Source: Caulobacter sp. 32-67-35
GTDB lineage: Bacteria > Pseudomonadota > Alphaproteobacteria > Caulobacterales > Caulobacteraceae
Assembly (NCBI GenBank): GCA_002280875.1
Contig: NCEV01000013.1
Coordinates: 1 to 42,140 of the forward strand
DNA: 42,140 nucleotides
Reading direction: 5' to 3'
The position numbers and the translations under genes are program-made. The stretch's first letter is position 1, and each line of letters starts with the position of its first letter. Of the stretch, positions 17,341 to 26,243 are shown in pieces. The notes beneath the pieces are model-generated. The model ran no database searches. It saw only the letters and a program-made list of their open reading frames with translations, and was not told the origin of the DNA.

Positions 17341-17356
17341 ATGACAACGTTGTCAT
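17341..17356. promoter_or_regulatory. Palindromic LacI-type operator before zwf
   Basis: ATGACAACGTTGTCAT is a perfect 16-bp palindrome with a central CG, the hallmark of LacI/GalR-family operators. It ends 21 bases before the chosen zwf start, so it probably lies over or just after the promoter and would act in repression. The same arms, ATGACA and TGTCAT, recur before the LacI-type gene at 22383-22398, and a related site lies before bglX. Confidence 0.75.
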
Positions 17357-17377
17357 AGGGTGGAAGATCTGGTGAAT

Positions 17378-18832
17378 ATGACCAACGACGGCGAAAATGG
17401 CCGCGAGGTTCTGGTGCTGCTTGGCGGCGCCGGGGATCTGGCGCTGCGCATGCTGCTTCCCTCGCTCTATTTTCTGGAGGTCGATCGCCTCCTGCCGCAC
17501 GACCTGCGGATCATCGGCGTCGCGCGCGGCGAGGGTGATGGCGACAGCTACAAGGCGCTGGTTCGCGAGCAGCTTGGCAAGCGCGCGACGGTCGAGGAGG
17601 CCGCCTGGGCTCGTCTTGCCGCCCGTCTGGACTACCTTTCCGTCGACATGACCCAGAACGAGGGCGCGGCCCTGCTGGCCGAACGGGTCGGCGAGCATGG
17701 CTCGCTGGTCGTCTATTTCGCCCTGTCGCCTAGCCTGTACGGCCCTGTCTGTAACGCACTGCAAGCTGCGGGCCTGACCGGTCCAAAGTCCCGCCTCGTG
17801 CTGGAAAAGCCCATCGGCCGCGACCTGGAAAGCTCGCGCAAGACCAACGCCGCCGTTGGCGCGGTGGTCGGCGAAGAGCAGATCTTCCGGATCGACCACT
17901 ATCTGGGCAAGGAAACCGTCCAGAACCTGACAGCCCTGCGCTTCGCCAATGTGCTGTTCGAGCCCTTGTGGGATCGCAACACCATCGACCACGTCCAGAT
18001 CACCATCGCCGAGACCGAGAAGGTCGGCGATCGCTGGCCCTACTACGACGAGTACGGCGCGCTGCGCGACATGGTGCAGAACCATATGCTGCAGCTGCTT
18101 TGCCTTGTCGCCATGGAGGCGCCGTCGGGTTTTGATCCCGACGCGGTCCGCGATGAAAAGGTCAAGGTGCTGCGGTCCTTGCGGCCCTTCAGCAAGGACA
18201 CGGTCGCTCATGACACGGTGCGCGGCCAGTACGTGGCCGGCGTGGTCGAGGGCGGCGCGCGCGAGGGCTATCTGGAAGAAGTCGGCAAGGCCAGCAAGAC
18301 CGAGACGTTCGTGGCCATGAAGGTGGCGATCGACAACTGGCGCTGGGACGGCGTGCCGTTCTTCCTGCGCACCGGCAAGAACCTGCCCGACCGTCGTACC
18401 CAGATCGTGGTGCAGTTCAAGCCGCTGCCCCACAACATCTTCGGCCAGGCGACGGATGGCGACCTGTTCTCCAACCGTCTCGTCATCGACCTGCAGCCCG
18501 ACGAGAACATCGTCCTGACCCTGATGAACAAGCGCCCGGGCCTGTCGGAAGAGGGCATGCGCCTGCAGTCCCTGCCGCTGTCGCTGTCGTTCAGCCAGAG
18601 CGGCGGCCGTCGCCGGATCGCCTACGAAAAGCTGTTCCTTGACGTCTTCCGCGGCGACCGCACCCTGTTCGTGCGTCGCGACGAGGTTGAGCAGGCCTGG
18701 AAGTTCATCGACGGCGTTTCGGCCGCCTGGGCTGCGGCCAATATCGAGCCAGCCCCCTATGCAGCCGGCACCTGGGGGCCGCAATCATCGAGCGCGCTGA
18801 TCTCGCCCGGCGGCCGGTCGTGGAAGGCCTGA
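17378..18832 (+). CDS. zwf: Glucose-6-phosphate 1-dehydrogenase
   Basis: This 484-residue enzyme oxidises glucose 6-phosphate to 6-phosphogluconolactone with NAD(P)+, the entry to the Entner-Doudoroff route. The N-terminal nucleotide motif is GGAGDLALRMLLPSLYFL, a variant of the usual GASGDLAxRKLLPALY. The catalytic motif is RIDHYLGKE near 171-179. EKPIGRDLESS, QNHMLQLLCL and FLRTGKNLP follow in order. I chose the ATG at 17378. A GTG at 17360 would add six residues but lies only three bases from the operator and lacks room for a ribosome site. It is the first gene of zwf-pgl-edd-glk. Confidence 0.95.
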   Translation: MTNDGENGREVLVLLGGAGDLALRMLLPSLYFLEVDRLLPHDLRIIGVARGEGDGDSYKALVREQLGKRATVEEAAWARLAARLDYLSVDMTQNEGAALLAERVGEHGSLVVYFALSPSLYGPVCNALQAAGLTGPKSRLVLEKPIGRDLESSRKTNAAVGAVVGEEQIFRIDHYLGKETVQNLTALRFANVLFEPLWDRNTIDHVQITIAETEKVGDRWPYYDEYGALRDMVQNHMLQLLCLVAMEAPSGFDPDAVRDEKVKVLRSLRPFSKDTVAHDTVRGQYVAGVVEGGAREGYLEEVGKASKTETFVAMKVAIDNWRWDGVPFFLRTGKNLPDRRTQIVVQFKPLPHNIFGQATDGDLFSNRLVIDLQPDENIVLTLMNKRPGLSEEGMRLQSLPLSLSFSQSGGRRRIAYEKLFLDVFRGDRTLFVRRDEVEQAWKFIDGVSAAWAAANIEPAPYAAGTWGPQSSSALISPGGRSWKA

Positions 18833-18834
18833 TC

Positions 18835-19527
18835 ATGAGCCAGCCCCAAATCGAAGCCTTCAAGTCCCGCGACGACCTCTATGACGCCGCCGCTTCGGCG
18901 CTGATCGAGGCCCTGACATCGGCCGTCGCCAAGCGGGGACAGGCCGGGTTTGCGGCCACGGGCGGCACCACGCCGGCCCCCGTCTATGACCGCCTGGCGC
19001 TGATGACCGCGCCCTGGGACAAGGTCGTGGTTACCCTCAGCGACGACCGTTTCGTGCCGCCGTCGCACGCTGGCAGCAACGAAGGCCTTGTCCGTCGCCA
19101 CCTGCTGGTCGGCGAGGCCGCCAAGGCCCGGTTCGCGCCACTCTATTTCGAGGGTGTCAGCCAGGAAGACTCCGCCCTGAAAGCGGAGGAGGGCGTCGCC
19201 GCCGCCTCGCCGTTCGGCGCCGTGCTGCTGGGTGTCGGGGCTGATGGCCACTTCGCTTCGCTGTTCCCGGGCTCGCCGGTGCTGGCCCAGGGTCTGGATC
19301 CCGAGACCGAGCGCCTGGTGCTGGCCGCCCCGGCGGGACATCCTGCGCCGGACATTCCGCGTCTCAGCCTGACCTTCGCCGCCCTGACCCGTACCGATTT
19401 GATCGTGCTGCTGGTGACCGGAGAGGCCAAGCGCGCGTTGTTGGAAGGCCCCATCGATCCGGCCCTGCCTGTCGCGTCGATCCTCAAACAGGACCGCGCC
19501 AGGGTCCGCATCCTGTGGGCGGAGTAG
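18835..19527 (+). CDS. pgl: 6-phosphogluconolactonase
   Basis: This 230-residue enzyme hydrolyses 6-phosphogluconolactone to 6-phosphogluconate. Family motifs are [16 protein letters not shown] near 39, [20 protein letters not shown] and [16 protein letters not shown]. The ATG at 18835 is two bases after the zwf stop and has GGAAGG seven bases upstream (18822-18827). A GTG at 18820 would overlap zwf and is less likely. The position between zwf and edd matches the reaction order. Confidence 0.94.
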   Translation: MSQPQIEAFKSRDDLYDAAASALIEALTSAVAKRGQAGFAATGGTTPAPVYDRLALMTAPWDKVVVTLSDDRFVPPSHAGSNEGLVRRHLLVGEAAKARFAPLYFEGVSQEDSALKAEEGVAAASPFGAVLLGVGADGHFASLFPGSPVLAQGLDPETERLVLAAPAGHPAPDIPRLSLTFAALTRTDLIVLLVTGEAKRALLEGPIDPALPVASILKQDRARVRILWAE

Positions 19528-19531
19528 TCGC

Positions 19532-21343
19532 ATGAGCCTGAACCCCGTCATCGCCAGGGTCACCGCCCGGATCATCGAGCGCAGCCGTGACAGCCGCGCC
19601 GCCTATCTGGCCAACATGGATGCGGCGATCGCCAGCAATCCGGGGCGCGCCAAGCTGTCCTGCGCCAACTGGGCCCACGCTTTCGCCGCCTCGCCGGGTA
19701 TCGACAAGGTGCGGGCGCTGGATCCCAACGCGCCCAATATCGGCATCGTTTCAGCCTATAACGACATGCTGTCGGCGCACCAGCCGCTGGAAGACTATCC
19801 GGCCCTGATCAAGGCCGCAGCGCGCGACGTCGGCGCCACCGCCCAGTTCGCCGGCGGGGTTCCGGCCATGTGCGACGGCGTCACGCAGGGGCGGCCAGGC
19901 ATGGAGCTGTCGCTGTTCTCGCGCGACGTCATCGCCATGGCCACGGGCATCGCCCTGACCCACGACGCCTTCGACAGTGCGCTGTATCTGGGCGTCTGCG
20001 ACAAGATCGTACCGGGCTTAGTCATCGGCGCCCTGACCTTCAGCCACCTGCCGGCCCTGTTCGTACCCGCTGGTCCCATGACCTCCGGCCTGCCCAATTC
20101 CGAAAAGGCCCGCATCCGCGCCCTCTATGCCGAGGGCAAGGTCGGCCGCGCCGAACTGCTGGAGGCCGAAAGCGCCAGCTATCACGGCCCCGGGACCTGC
20201 ACCTTCTATGGCACAGCCAACACCAACCAGATGCTGATGGAACTGATGGGCTTCCATCTGCCCGGCTCGGCCTTCGTGCATCCCAACACGCCGCTGCGCG
20301 AGGCCCTGGTCAAGGAAGCCGCGCGCCGCGCCGCCGCCGTCACTGCCAAGGGCAACGAATACATCCCGGTCGGCCGGATGATCGACGAGAAGTCGGTCGT
20401 CAACGGCGTGGTCGGCCTGATGGCCACCGGCGGCTCGACCAATCTGGCCCTGCACCTGGTCGCCATGGCCCATGCCGCTGGCGTGATCCTGACGCTGGAG
20501 GACCTGGACGAGATTTCCAGGGCCACGCCGCTGCTGGCCCGCGTCTATCCCAATGGCTCGGCCGACGTGAATCACTTCCAGGCCGCGGGCGGCATGGCCT
20601 TCGTGATCCGCGAGCTGCTGAAGGCCGGCCTGGCCCATGAAGACGTCCTGACCATCGCTGGCCCTGGCCTGTCGCGCTACACCCAGGAACCGGTCCTGGT
20701 GGATGGCGAGCTGAGCTGGCGCGACGGCGCGGCGGAGTCGCTTGATACCGCCATCGTCCGCCCGGTCTCCGACGCCTTCAGCCCCGAGGGCGGCCTGCGC
20801 ATGCTGGGCGGCAATATCGGGCGCGGCGTGATGAAGATCTCGGCGGTGAAACCCGAGCACCATGCGATCACCGCCCCGGCGGCGGTGTTCCAGGAACAGG
20901 AAGACTTCATCGCCGCCTTCAAGCGCGGTGAACTCGACCGCGACGTCGTGGTGGTGATGCGCTTCCAGGGGCCGGCCGCCAACGGCATGCCCGAACTGCA
21001 CAACCTGTCGCCGTCAATCTCGGTGTTGCTGGACCGCGGCTTCAAGGTGGCCCTCGTCACGGACGGCCGGATGTCGGGCGCTTCGGGCAAGACACCAGCG
21101 GCGATCCATGTGACGCCGGAAGCGGCCAAAGGTGGCCTTCTGGCTTACGTGCAGGACGGTGACGTGATCACGGTCGACGCCACGAATGGCGATTTGAAAG
21201 TGCTGGTGGACGAGGCGGTTCTTCGCGCTCGCACTCCGGCAAACGTCCCGGCATCCAAGCCGGGCTTTGGGCGGGAATTGTTCGGCTGGATGCGCGCAGG
21301 AGTCGGCCCCGCCGACCACGGCGCCTCCGTGCTGTTTGCTTGA
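19532..21343 (+). CDS. edd: Phosphogluconate dehydratase
   Basis: This 603-residue enzyme dehydrates 6-phosphogluconate to 2-keto-3-deoxy-6-phosphogluconate. It belongs to the IlvD/Edd family with an oxygen-sensitive iron-sulfur cluster. The cluster cysteines lie in [15 protein letters not shown] (near 112), [10 protein letters not shown] (near 155) and [19 protein letters not shown] (near 220). Other family motifs are [25 protein letters not shown] and [22 protein letters not shown] lies seven bases before the ATG. The aldolase eda that would finish the pathway is not in the window. Confidence 0.97.
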   Translation: MSLNPVIARVTARIIERSRDSRAAYLANMDAAIASNPGRAKLSCANWAHAFAASPGIDKVRALDPNAPNIGIVSAYNDMLSAHQPLEDYPALIKAAARDVGATAQFAGGVPAMCDGVTQGRPGMELSLFSRDVIAMATGIALTHDAFDSALYLGVCDKIVPGLVIGALTFSHLPALFVPAGPMTSGLPNSEKARIRALYAEGKVGRAELLEAESASYHGPGTCTFYGTANTNQMLMELMGFHLPGSAFVHPNTPLREALVKEAARRAAAVTAKGNEYIPVGRMIDEKSVVNGVVGLMATGGSTNLALHLVAMAHAAGVILTLEDLDEISRATPLLARVYPNGSADVNHFQAAGGMAFVIRELLKAGLAHEDVLTIAGPGLSRYTQEPVLVDGELSWRDGAAESLDTAIVRPVSDAFSPEGGLRMLGGNIGRGVMKISAVKPEHHAITAPAAVFQEQEDFIAAFKRGELDRDVVVVMRFQGPAANGMPELHNLSPSISVLLDRGFKVALVTDGRMSGASGKTPAAIHVTPEAAKGGLLAYVQDGDVITVDATNGDLKVLVDEAVLRARTPANVPASKPGFGRELFGWMRAGVGPADHGASVLFA

Positions 21344-21356
21344 GGAAGCAGTCTTG

Positions 21357-22346
21357 ATGAGCGGCTTGAATGGCGGCGGGCTTGGCCTGGTCGGCGACAT
21401 CGGCGGAACCAATGCGCGTTTCGCCCTGGTGGAATTCGACGGGCCAGATCCGCGCCTGATCGAGCCGACCACCTATAAGGGCGAAGACTACGGCAAGGCC
21501 GAGGACGCCATCGAGGAGTACCTGCACAAGGTCGGGGTCAAGCATCCCGACCAGGCGGTGGTTGCCGTCGCGGGGCCGATCGACCATGGCTCGGTCCACA
21601 TGACCAATCTGGACTGGCGGATTTCCGAGGACAGCCTGCGTCGCGCGGGCGGTTTCCGGCAGGCCCTTCTGATCAATGACTTCACCGCCCAGGCCCTGGC
21701 CGCGCCGCGCATTTCCCCTCGGGACCTGCGCCAGATCGGTCCGCTGCCGACGTCAGGCGAAGGGGATCTGGCCATCCTCGGCCCCGGCACCGGCTTCGGC
21801 GCGGCCGGCATGATGCGCCGTCACGGCATCGATACGCCCCTGACCACCGAGGGCGGTCATATCGCCTTTGCCCCGACCGACGAGGTCGAGATCGAGATCC
21901 TGCGCCTGCTCACCAAGAAGTACGGCCGCGTGTCGGTCGAGCGCATCCTGTCGGGTCCCGGGATGGAGGATCTTCATGTCGCCCTGGGTGACGCCGAGGG
22001 CCGCGAGGTCGCGCCCCTGGAGGCCAGGCAGATCACCGAACAGGCGCTGAACGGCTGCGCCGACAGCCTCGCCACCGTGAACCGCTTCTGCGCGGTGCTG
22101 GGCTCGACGGCGGGCGATCTGGCCCTGGCTCTGGGGGCTCGCGGTGGTGTCTTCATCGCCGGCGGCATCGGACCCAAGATCATCGACCTGCTGGAGAAAG
22201 GCCCGTTCCGCGAACGTTTCGAGGCCAAGGGCCGTTTCGTCGACTACATGAAGGCGATCCCGACCCACGTGATCCTGCATCCGCATACCGCCCTTATTGG
22301 AGCAGCGGTGGCGATGACGCCGGACGGCAAGGCCTCGATCTCCTAG
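21357..22346 (+). CDS. glk: Glucokinase
   Basis: This 329-residue protein is an ATP glucokinase of the bacterial Glk family. It has the phosphate-binding motif LVGDIGGTNARFALVEF near the start, the catalytic-type ALLINDFTAQALA, the glucose-site GPGTGFGAAGM and TEGGHIAF, and a C-terminal HPHTALIGAA. The start is ATG at 21357 with GAGGAAG upstream; the frame opens earlier but overlaps edd. It feeds free glucose, for example from the glucosidase encoded downstream, into zwf. It is the last gene of the operon, 13 bases after edd. Confidence 0.94.
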   Translation: MSGLNGGGLGLVGDIGGTNARFALVEFDGPDPRLIEPTTYKGEDYGKAEDAIEEYLHKVGVKHPDQAVVAVAGPIDHGSVHMTNLDWRISEDSLRRAGGFRQALLINDFTAQALAAPRISPRDLRQIGPLPTSGEGDLAILGPGTGFGAAGMMRRHGIDTPLTTEGGHIAFAPTDEVEIEILRLLTKKYGRVSVERILSGPGMEDLHVALGDAEGREVAPLEARQITEQALNGCADSLATVNRFCAVLGSTAGDLALALGARGGVFIAGGIGPKIIDLLEKGPFRERFEAKGRFVDYMKAIPTHVILHPHTALIGAAVAMTPDGKASIS

Positions 22347-22382
22347 CCCGGCTTTCCCCTTAAGCGCGCGGAGGGGCTCGCC

Positions 22383-22398
22383 ATGACAAGGCTGTCAT
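22383..22398. promoter_or_regulatory. Palindromic operator before the LacI-family gene
   Basis: ATGACAAGGCTGTCAT has the same arms as the zwf operator (17341-17356), with one mismatched pair near the centre. Flanking CC and GG (22381-22400) extend the symmetry. It lies about 127 bases before the regulator start, as expected for autoregulation, and 36 bases after the glk stop. Confidence 0.65.
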
Positions 22399-22524
22399 GG
22401 CTTATTGCCTGCCAAGCTGAGGGAATCAGCGAGCGTGGCGGCCGAAAGTGGGAGCCGTTTTCGGCCCCGGCCACGCTCCAGATAAGATTTGGAGTCCTGA
22501 TGGGCTCTGGGGCGAGGGGCGGAA

Positions 22525-23501
22525 TTGAGCTCGAAGATCACGATCCACGATGTCGCCCGGCAATCGGGCGTCTCGATCAAGACCGTCTCGCGGGTCCTCA
22601 ATCGGTGGCGGCGCTGCGCTATCGACCCAATATCTCGGCCCGCAGCCTGGCGGGTTCGAAGGCCTATCTGATCGGCGTCTTCTTCGACAACCCCAGCCCC
22701 GGCTACATCACCGATGTGCAGCTGGGCGCCATCGCGCGGTGCCGGGAGGAGGGCTATCACCTCATCGTCGAGCCGCTCGACTCGACCGCCGACGATATCG
22801 AGGATCAGGTCGCGCCGATGCTGGCGACCCTGCGGATGGACGGCGTCATCCTGACCGCACCGGTCTGCGACCACCCTGTGGTGCTGGCGGCGCTGGAACG
22901 GGAAGCCGTGCCCTATGTGCGTATTTCCCCCGGCAGTGAGCTGGATCGTTCCGCACGCGTGGGCATGGATGATCGCCTGGCCGCCTATCAGATGACCAGG
23001 CACCTGATCGAGCTGGGCCACCGCGATATCGGCTTCATCATCGGCCACCCTGATCACGGCGCCTCCCACCTCCGGCATGAGGGCTTCCTGGCCGCCATGG
23101 CCGACAGCGGCCTGACGGTCCGCCCCGAGCGGGTGGAGCAGGGCTATTTTTCGTTTCGCTCGGGGTTCGAGGCGGCTGAGCGCCTGTTGACGGGCGACGA
23201 CCGGCCCACCGCCGTGTTCGCCAGCAATGACGACATGGCGCTGGGCGTCATGGCGGTCGCCAACCGCTTGCGGCTCAATGTGCCGGAAACCCTGTCCGTC
23301 GCCGGGTTCGACGACACGCCGGGCGCCAAGGTGGTCTGGCCCCAGCTTACCACTGTTCGCCAGCCCATCGCCGCGATGGCGGCGGCGGCGGCCGACATTC
23401 TGTTGAGCGGCGTATCCTGGGAGGAGGGCGCGCTTCCCCCGTCCAAGCTGCTGGATTTCGAGCTGGTGGTTCGCGAGTCCACCGGGCCCGCCGTGACATA
23501 G
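22525..23501 (+). pseudogene. LacI-family regulator, broken in the DNA-binding domain
   Basis: Two frames are needed. From a TTG at 22525 (GAGGGG upstream) the DNA reads SSKITIHDVARQSGVSIK and TVSRVLNR, the first two helices of a LacI helix-turn-helix. At about 22603 the frame shifts. Another frame then gives VAALRYRPNISARSLAGSKA, the hinge, and an intact periplasmic-binding-type effector domain to the stop at 23501. Family members have about 16 residues between these parts, so roughly 46 bases are missing here. The first frame stops at 22671 after 48 residues. An intact version would repress sugar genes through the operators at zwf, here and bglX. Either the repressor is lost or the assembly dropped a segment. 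Confidence 0.85.
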
Positions 23502-23530
23502 GCTTGCCAGAGATGGGGAGCAGTTCGTTG

Positions 23531-23559
23531 TTGACAGCGCTGTCTCGTTGCGCTGTCAT
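23531..23559. promoter_or_regulatory. Operator-like palindrome before bglX, with extra half-site
   Basis: GACAGCGCTGTC (23533-23544) is a perfect 12-bp palindrome with a central CG. In its 16-base frame, TTGACAGCGCTGTCTC, it keeps the inner arms of the zwf operator (TGACA and TGTC) but not the outermost bases. A further half-site, GCTGTCAT, lies at 23552-23559. The site is about 215 bases before the bglX start and 30 bases after the regulator stop. Confidence 0.55.
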
Positions 23560-23683
23560 CCCGCCAAGCAAGAACGTCGCCCTCAAGCGGCGTCTGGAGG
23601 AGACACCATCTCGTTGCCCATTTCGCCTGACCGCGTTCATCGACGGTCACCGCCTCCAGCCGGGGGCGTCCAGGCGCGTGCTT

Positions 23684-23723
23684 CTCGACGCGGCGCACCT
23701 GCGCGCTGCGTCGAGCCTTTTCT
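23684..23723 (+). terminator. Hairpin with T-run in the bglX leader
   Basis: CTCGACGC (23684-23691) pairs with GCGTCGAG (23708-23715). Inside, GCGCA pairs with TGCGC around a two-base loop, and CCTTTTCTG follows. It has the form of an intrinsic terminator and ends about 40 bases before bglX. It could end the regulator transcript or act as an attenuator in the bglX leader. A second hairpin, CGCCGG-ATCG-CCGGCG, lies at 23727-23742. Confidence 0.5.
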
Positions 23724-23761
23724 GTTCGCCGGATCGCCGGCGCCGCACCACGGGAAGTTTC

Positions 23762-26224
23762 ATGGCCGCTTATCGCCCTTTCGCCCAAGCCTCGGTTCTC
23801 GCGCTCCTCATGGCCGGAAGTCTCGGAGCGGCGGCGTTCGCCCAGACGCCGTCGGCGGTCGCCAATCCTGAACTCTGGCCCAAGGCCGCCAGCCCTAGCG
23901 CCATTACCGACGCCAGGACCGAGGCGTTCATCACCGATCTGATGAGCAGGATGAGCCTGGAAGAGAAGGTCGGTCAGACCATCCAGGGCGACGGCGGATC
24001 GATTACGCCGGACGACCTGCGCAAGTACCCCCTGGGCTCGGTGCTGGTGGGCGGCAACAGCGCGCCGGACGGCAATGACCGGGCCACGCCCCAGCGCTGG
24101 GTGGAATGGACCCGCGACTTCCGCGCCGCTGCTCTGGAGAAGCGCGCCGATCGTCAAAGCATCCCGATCATCTTCGGCGTCGACGCCGTGCACGGCCATA
24201 ACAACGTCGTCGGGGCCACGCTCTTTCCACACAATATCGGCCTGGGCGCGGCCCGTGATCCCGACCTGATCCGTCGCATCGGCGAGGTCACGGCGCTGGA
24301 AATGGCCGCCTCGGGCGCCGACTGGACCTTTGGTCCCACCGTGGCCGTGCCGCGCGACGAGCGCTGGGGCCGCGCCTATGAGGGCTATGCGGAAGATCCG
24401 GAGGTCGTGAAAGCCTATGCCGGGCCCATGACGCTTGGTCTGCAAGGCGCCTTGAAGGCCGGCCAGCGGCTGGAGGCCGACCGCGTGGTGGGTTCGGCCA
24501 AGCACTTCCTCGCCGACGGCGGCACCGAGGGCGGCAAGGACCAGGGCGACGCCCTGATCTCCGAGCAGGACCTGATCCGCCTGCATGCACAGGGCTATCC
24601 GCCCGCCATCGACGCCGGCATCCTGACGGTGATGGTCTCGTTCTCCAGCTGGAACGGGGTGAAGATCACCGGCAACAAGAGCCTGCAGACCGACGTCCTG
24701 AAGGGCAAGATGGGCTTCGAGGGCTTTGTGGTCGGTGACTGGAACGCCCATGGCCAGGTGACGGGCTGCACCAACACCAACTGCCCGCAGGCCTATATCG
24801 CCGGCATGGACATGATCATGGCCCCCGACAGCTGGAAGGGCCTGTTCGACAATACCCTGATCCAGGTCAAGGACGGCACGATCCCGATGGCGCGCCTGGA
24901 CGACGCCGTACGCCGGATCCTGCGGGTCAAGGTCAAGGCGGGCCTGTTCGAGAACAAGCGCCCTCTGGAAGGCAAGCTTGAGCTGCTGGGCGCGCCCGAG
25001 CACCGGGCCGTGGCGCGTGAGGCCGTTCGCAAGTCTCTCGTTCTGCTGAAGAACCAGGGCGTCCTGCCGATCAAGAGCTCGGCCAGGGTGCTGGTGACCG
25101 GCGACGGCGCCGACGACATCGGCAAGCAGGCCGGCGGCTGGACCCTGACCTGGCAGGGCACGGGCAACAAGAACAGCGACTTCCCGAACGGCCAGTCGAT
25201 CTATGCCGGCATCGCCGAGGCGGTGAAGGCCGGCGGCGGCCAGGCCGAGCTGGCCAAGGACGGCGCGTTCAAGGACAAGCCTGATGTTGCGGTCGTGGTG
25301 TTCGGCGAAAATCCTTATGCCGAGTTCCAGGGCGACATCACCAGCCTTGAGTATCAGCCGGGCGACAAGTCCGACCTGGCCCTGATCAAGAAACTCAAGG
25401 CCCAGGGCATCCCCGTGGTCGCGGTGTTCCTGAGCGGCCGCCCGCTGTGGACCAACCCCGAAATCAACGCCGCCGACGCCTTCGTCGCCGCCTGGCTGCC
25501 GGGCAGTGAAGGCGGCGGGGTGGCTGACGTGCTGGTCGGTGACAAGGCCGGCAAGCCGCGCCACGACTTCAAGGGAACACTGTCGTTCTCATGGCCAAAG
25601 TACGCCAATCAGGTTCCGCTCAACCACGGCGACGCGAACTATGATCCGCAGTTCGCCTATGGCTATGGCCTGAGCTACGCCGAGCCTGCCCAGGTCGCGC
25701 AGCTGTCGGAAGATCCGGGCATGGTCTCGGCGGCGGTCAATGTCGATCGCTACTTCGTCGCTGGCCGCGCTCCGGCCCCCTGGACGTTGAACGTCGGCGG
25801 CGCCCTGTCGGTGAAGCCCATCGACGCCGGCGCCCAGGAGAATGCCCGCCTGGCCGAATGGAGCGGGGAGGGCGCGGGCTCGCTGAACGTCATTGGCCAG
25901 CCGGTCGACCTTTCACGCCAGACGACCGGCGACATGGCGGTCGCCATTCGCTACCGGGTCGACGCCGCCCCACAGAAACCGGTTACCCTGGCGATCGGCT
26001 GTGGCGAATCCTGCGGTGCGGAGGTAGACGTAACGTCAACTTTCTCAAGCGCGAAAATCGGCGAATGGCGGACGGCCAAGATCAAACTTTCCTGTTTCAT
26101 GGCCAAGGGCGCGAACATGGAGCATGTTTCGTCCCCCTTCGCCCTGTCGACGACCGGACGGTTTGCTCTGGCATTCACCGACATCCGGCTCGCGTCCAAC
26201 GAGGGCGACGCCGTCTGCCCGTAA
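23762..26224 (+). CDS. Exported GH3 exo-beta-glucan glucosidase
   Basis: This 820-residue secreted glycoside hydrolase of family 3 has a signal peptide ending AAAFAQTP. The catalytic barrel includes GVDAVHGHNNVVGATLFPHN, SAKHFLADGG and the nucleophile Asp326 in GFVVGDWNAHG. A second alpha/beta domain has KSLVLLKNQGVLPI and VVVFGENPYAEFQGD. After about residue 650 there is a galactose-binding-like C-terminal domain (VGGALSVKPI to ASNEGDAVCP), as in ExoP-type 1,3/1,4-beta-glucan glucohydrolases. It probably releases glucose from beta-glucans or cello-oligosaccharides in the periplasm or outside. The frame opens at 23504, but only the ATG at 23762 gives a signal peptide and has a GGGAAG site. 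Confidence 0.93.
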   Translation: MAAYRPFAQASVLALLMAGSLGAAAFAQTPSAVANPELWPKAASPSAITDARTEAFITDLMSRMSLEEKVGQTIQGDGGSITPDDLRKYPLGSVLVGGNSAPDGNDRATPQRWVEWTRDFRAAALEKRADRQSIPIIFGVDAVHGHNNVVGATLFPHNIGLGAARDPDLIRRIGEVTALEMAASGADWTFGPTVAVPRDERWGRAYEGYAEDPEVVKAYAGPMTLGLQGALKAGQRLEADRVVGSAKHFLADGGTEGGKDQGDALISEQDLIRLHAQGYPPAIDAGILTVMVSFSSWNGVKITGNKSLQTDVLKGKMGFEGFVVGDWNAHGQVTGCTNTNCPQAYIAGMDMIMAPDSWKGLFDNTLIQVKDGTIPMARLDDAVRRILRVKVKAGLFENKRPLEGKLELLGAPEHRAVAREAVRKSLVLLKNQGVLPIKSSARVLVTGDGADDIGKQAGGWTLTWQGTGNKNSDFPNGQSIYAGIAEAVKAGGGQAELAKDGAFKDKPDVAVVVFGENPYAEFQGDITSLEYQPGDKSDLALIKKLKAQGIPVVAVFLSGRPLWTNPEINAADAFVAAWLPGSEGGGVADVLVGDKAGKPRHDFKGTLSFSWPKYANQVPLNHGDANYDPQFAYGYGLSYAEPAQVAQLSEDPGMVSAAVNVDRYFVAGRAPAPWTLNVGGALSVKPIDAGAQENARLAEWSGEGAGSLNVIGQPVDLSRQTTGDMAVAIRYRVDAAPQKPVTLAIGCGESCGAEVDVTSTFSSAKIGEWRTAKIKLSCFMAKGANMEHVSSPFALSTTGRFALAFTDIRLASNEGDAVCP

Positions 26225-26243
26225 TCACACAAGGAGCGGCCGC

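Noticed and set aside
22383-22604. N-terminal 74 codons of the open frame leading into the LacI effector domain
   Set aside because: The start ATG lies inside the operator palindrome, and the translation has no helix-turn-helix. The true domain is in another frame.
23144-25564. 806-residue open frame antisense to bglX
   Set aside because: Explained by codon bias of the GH3 gene, whose catalytic motifs are all present.
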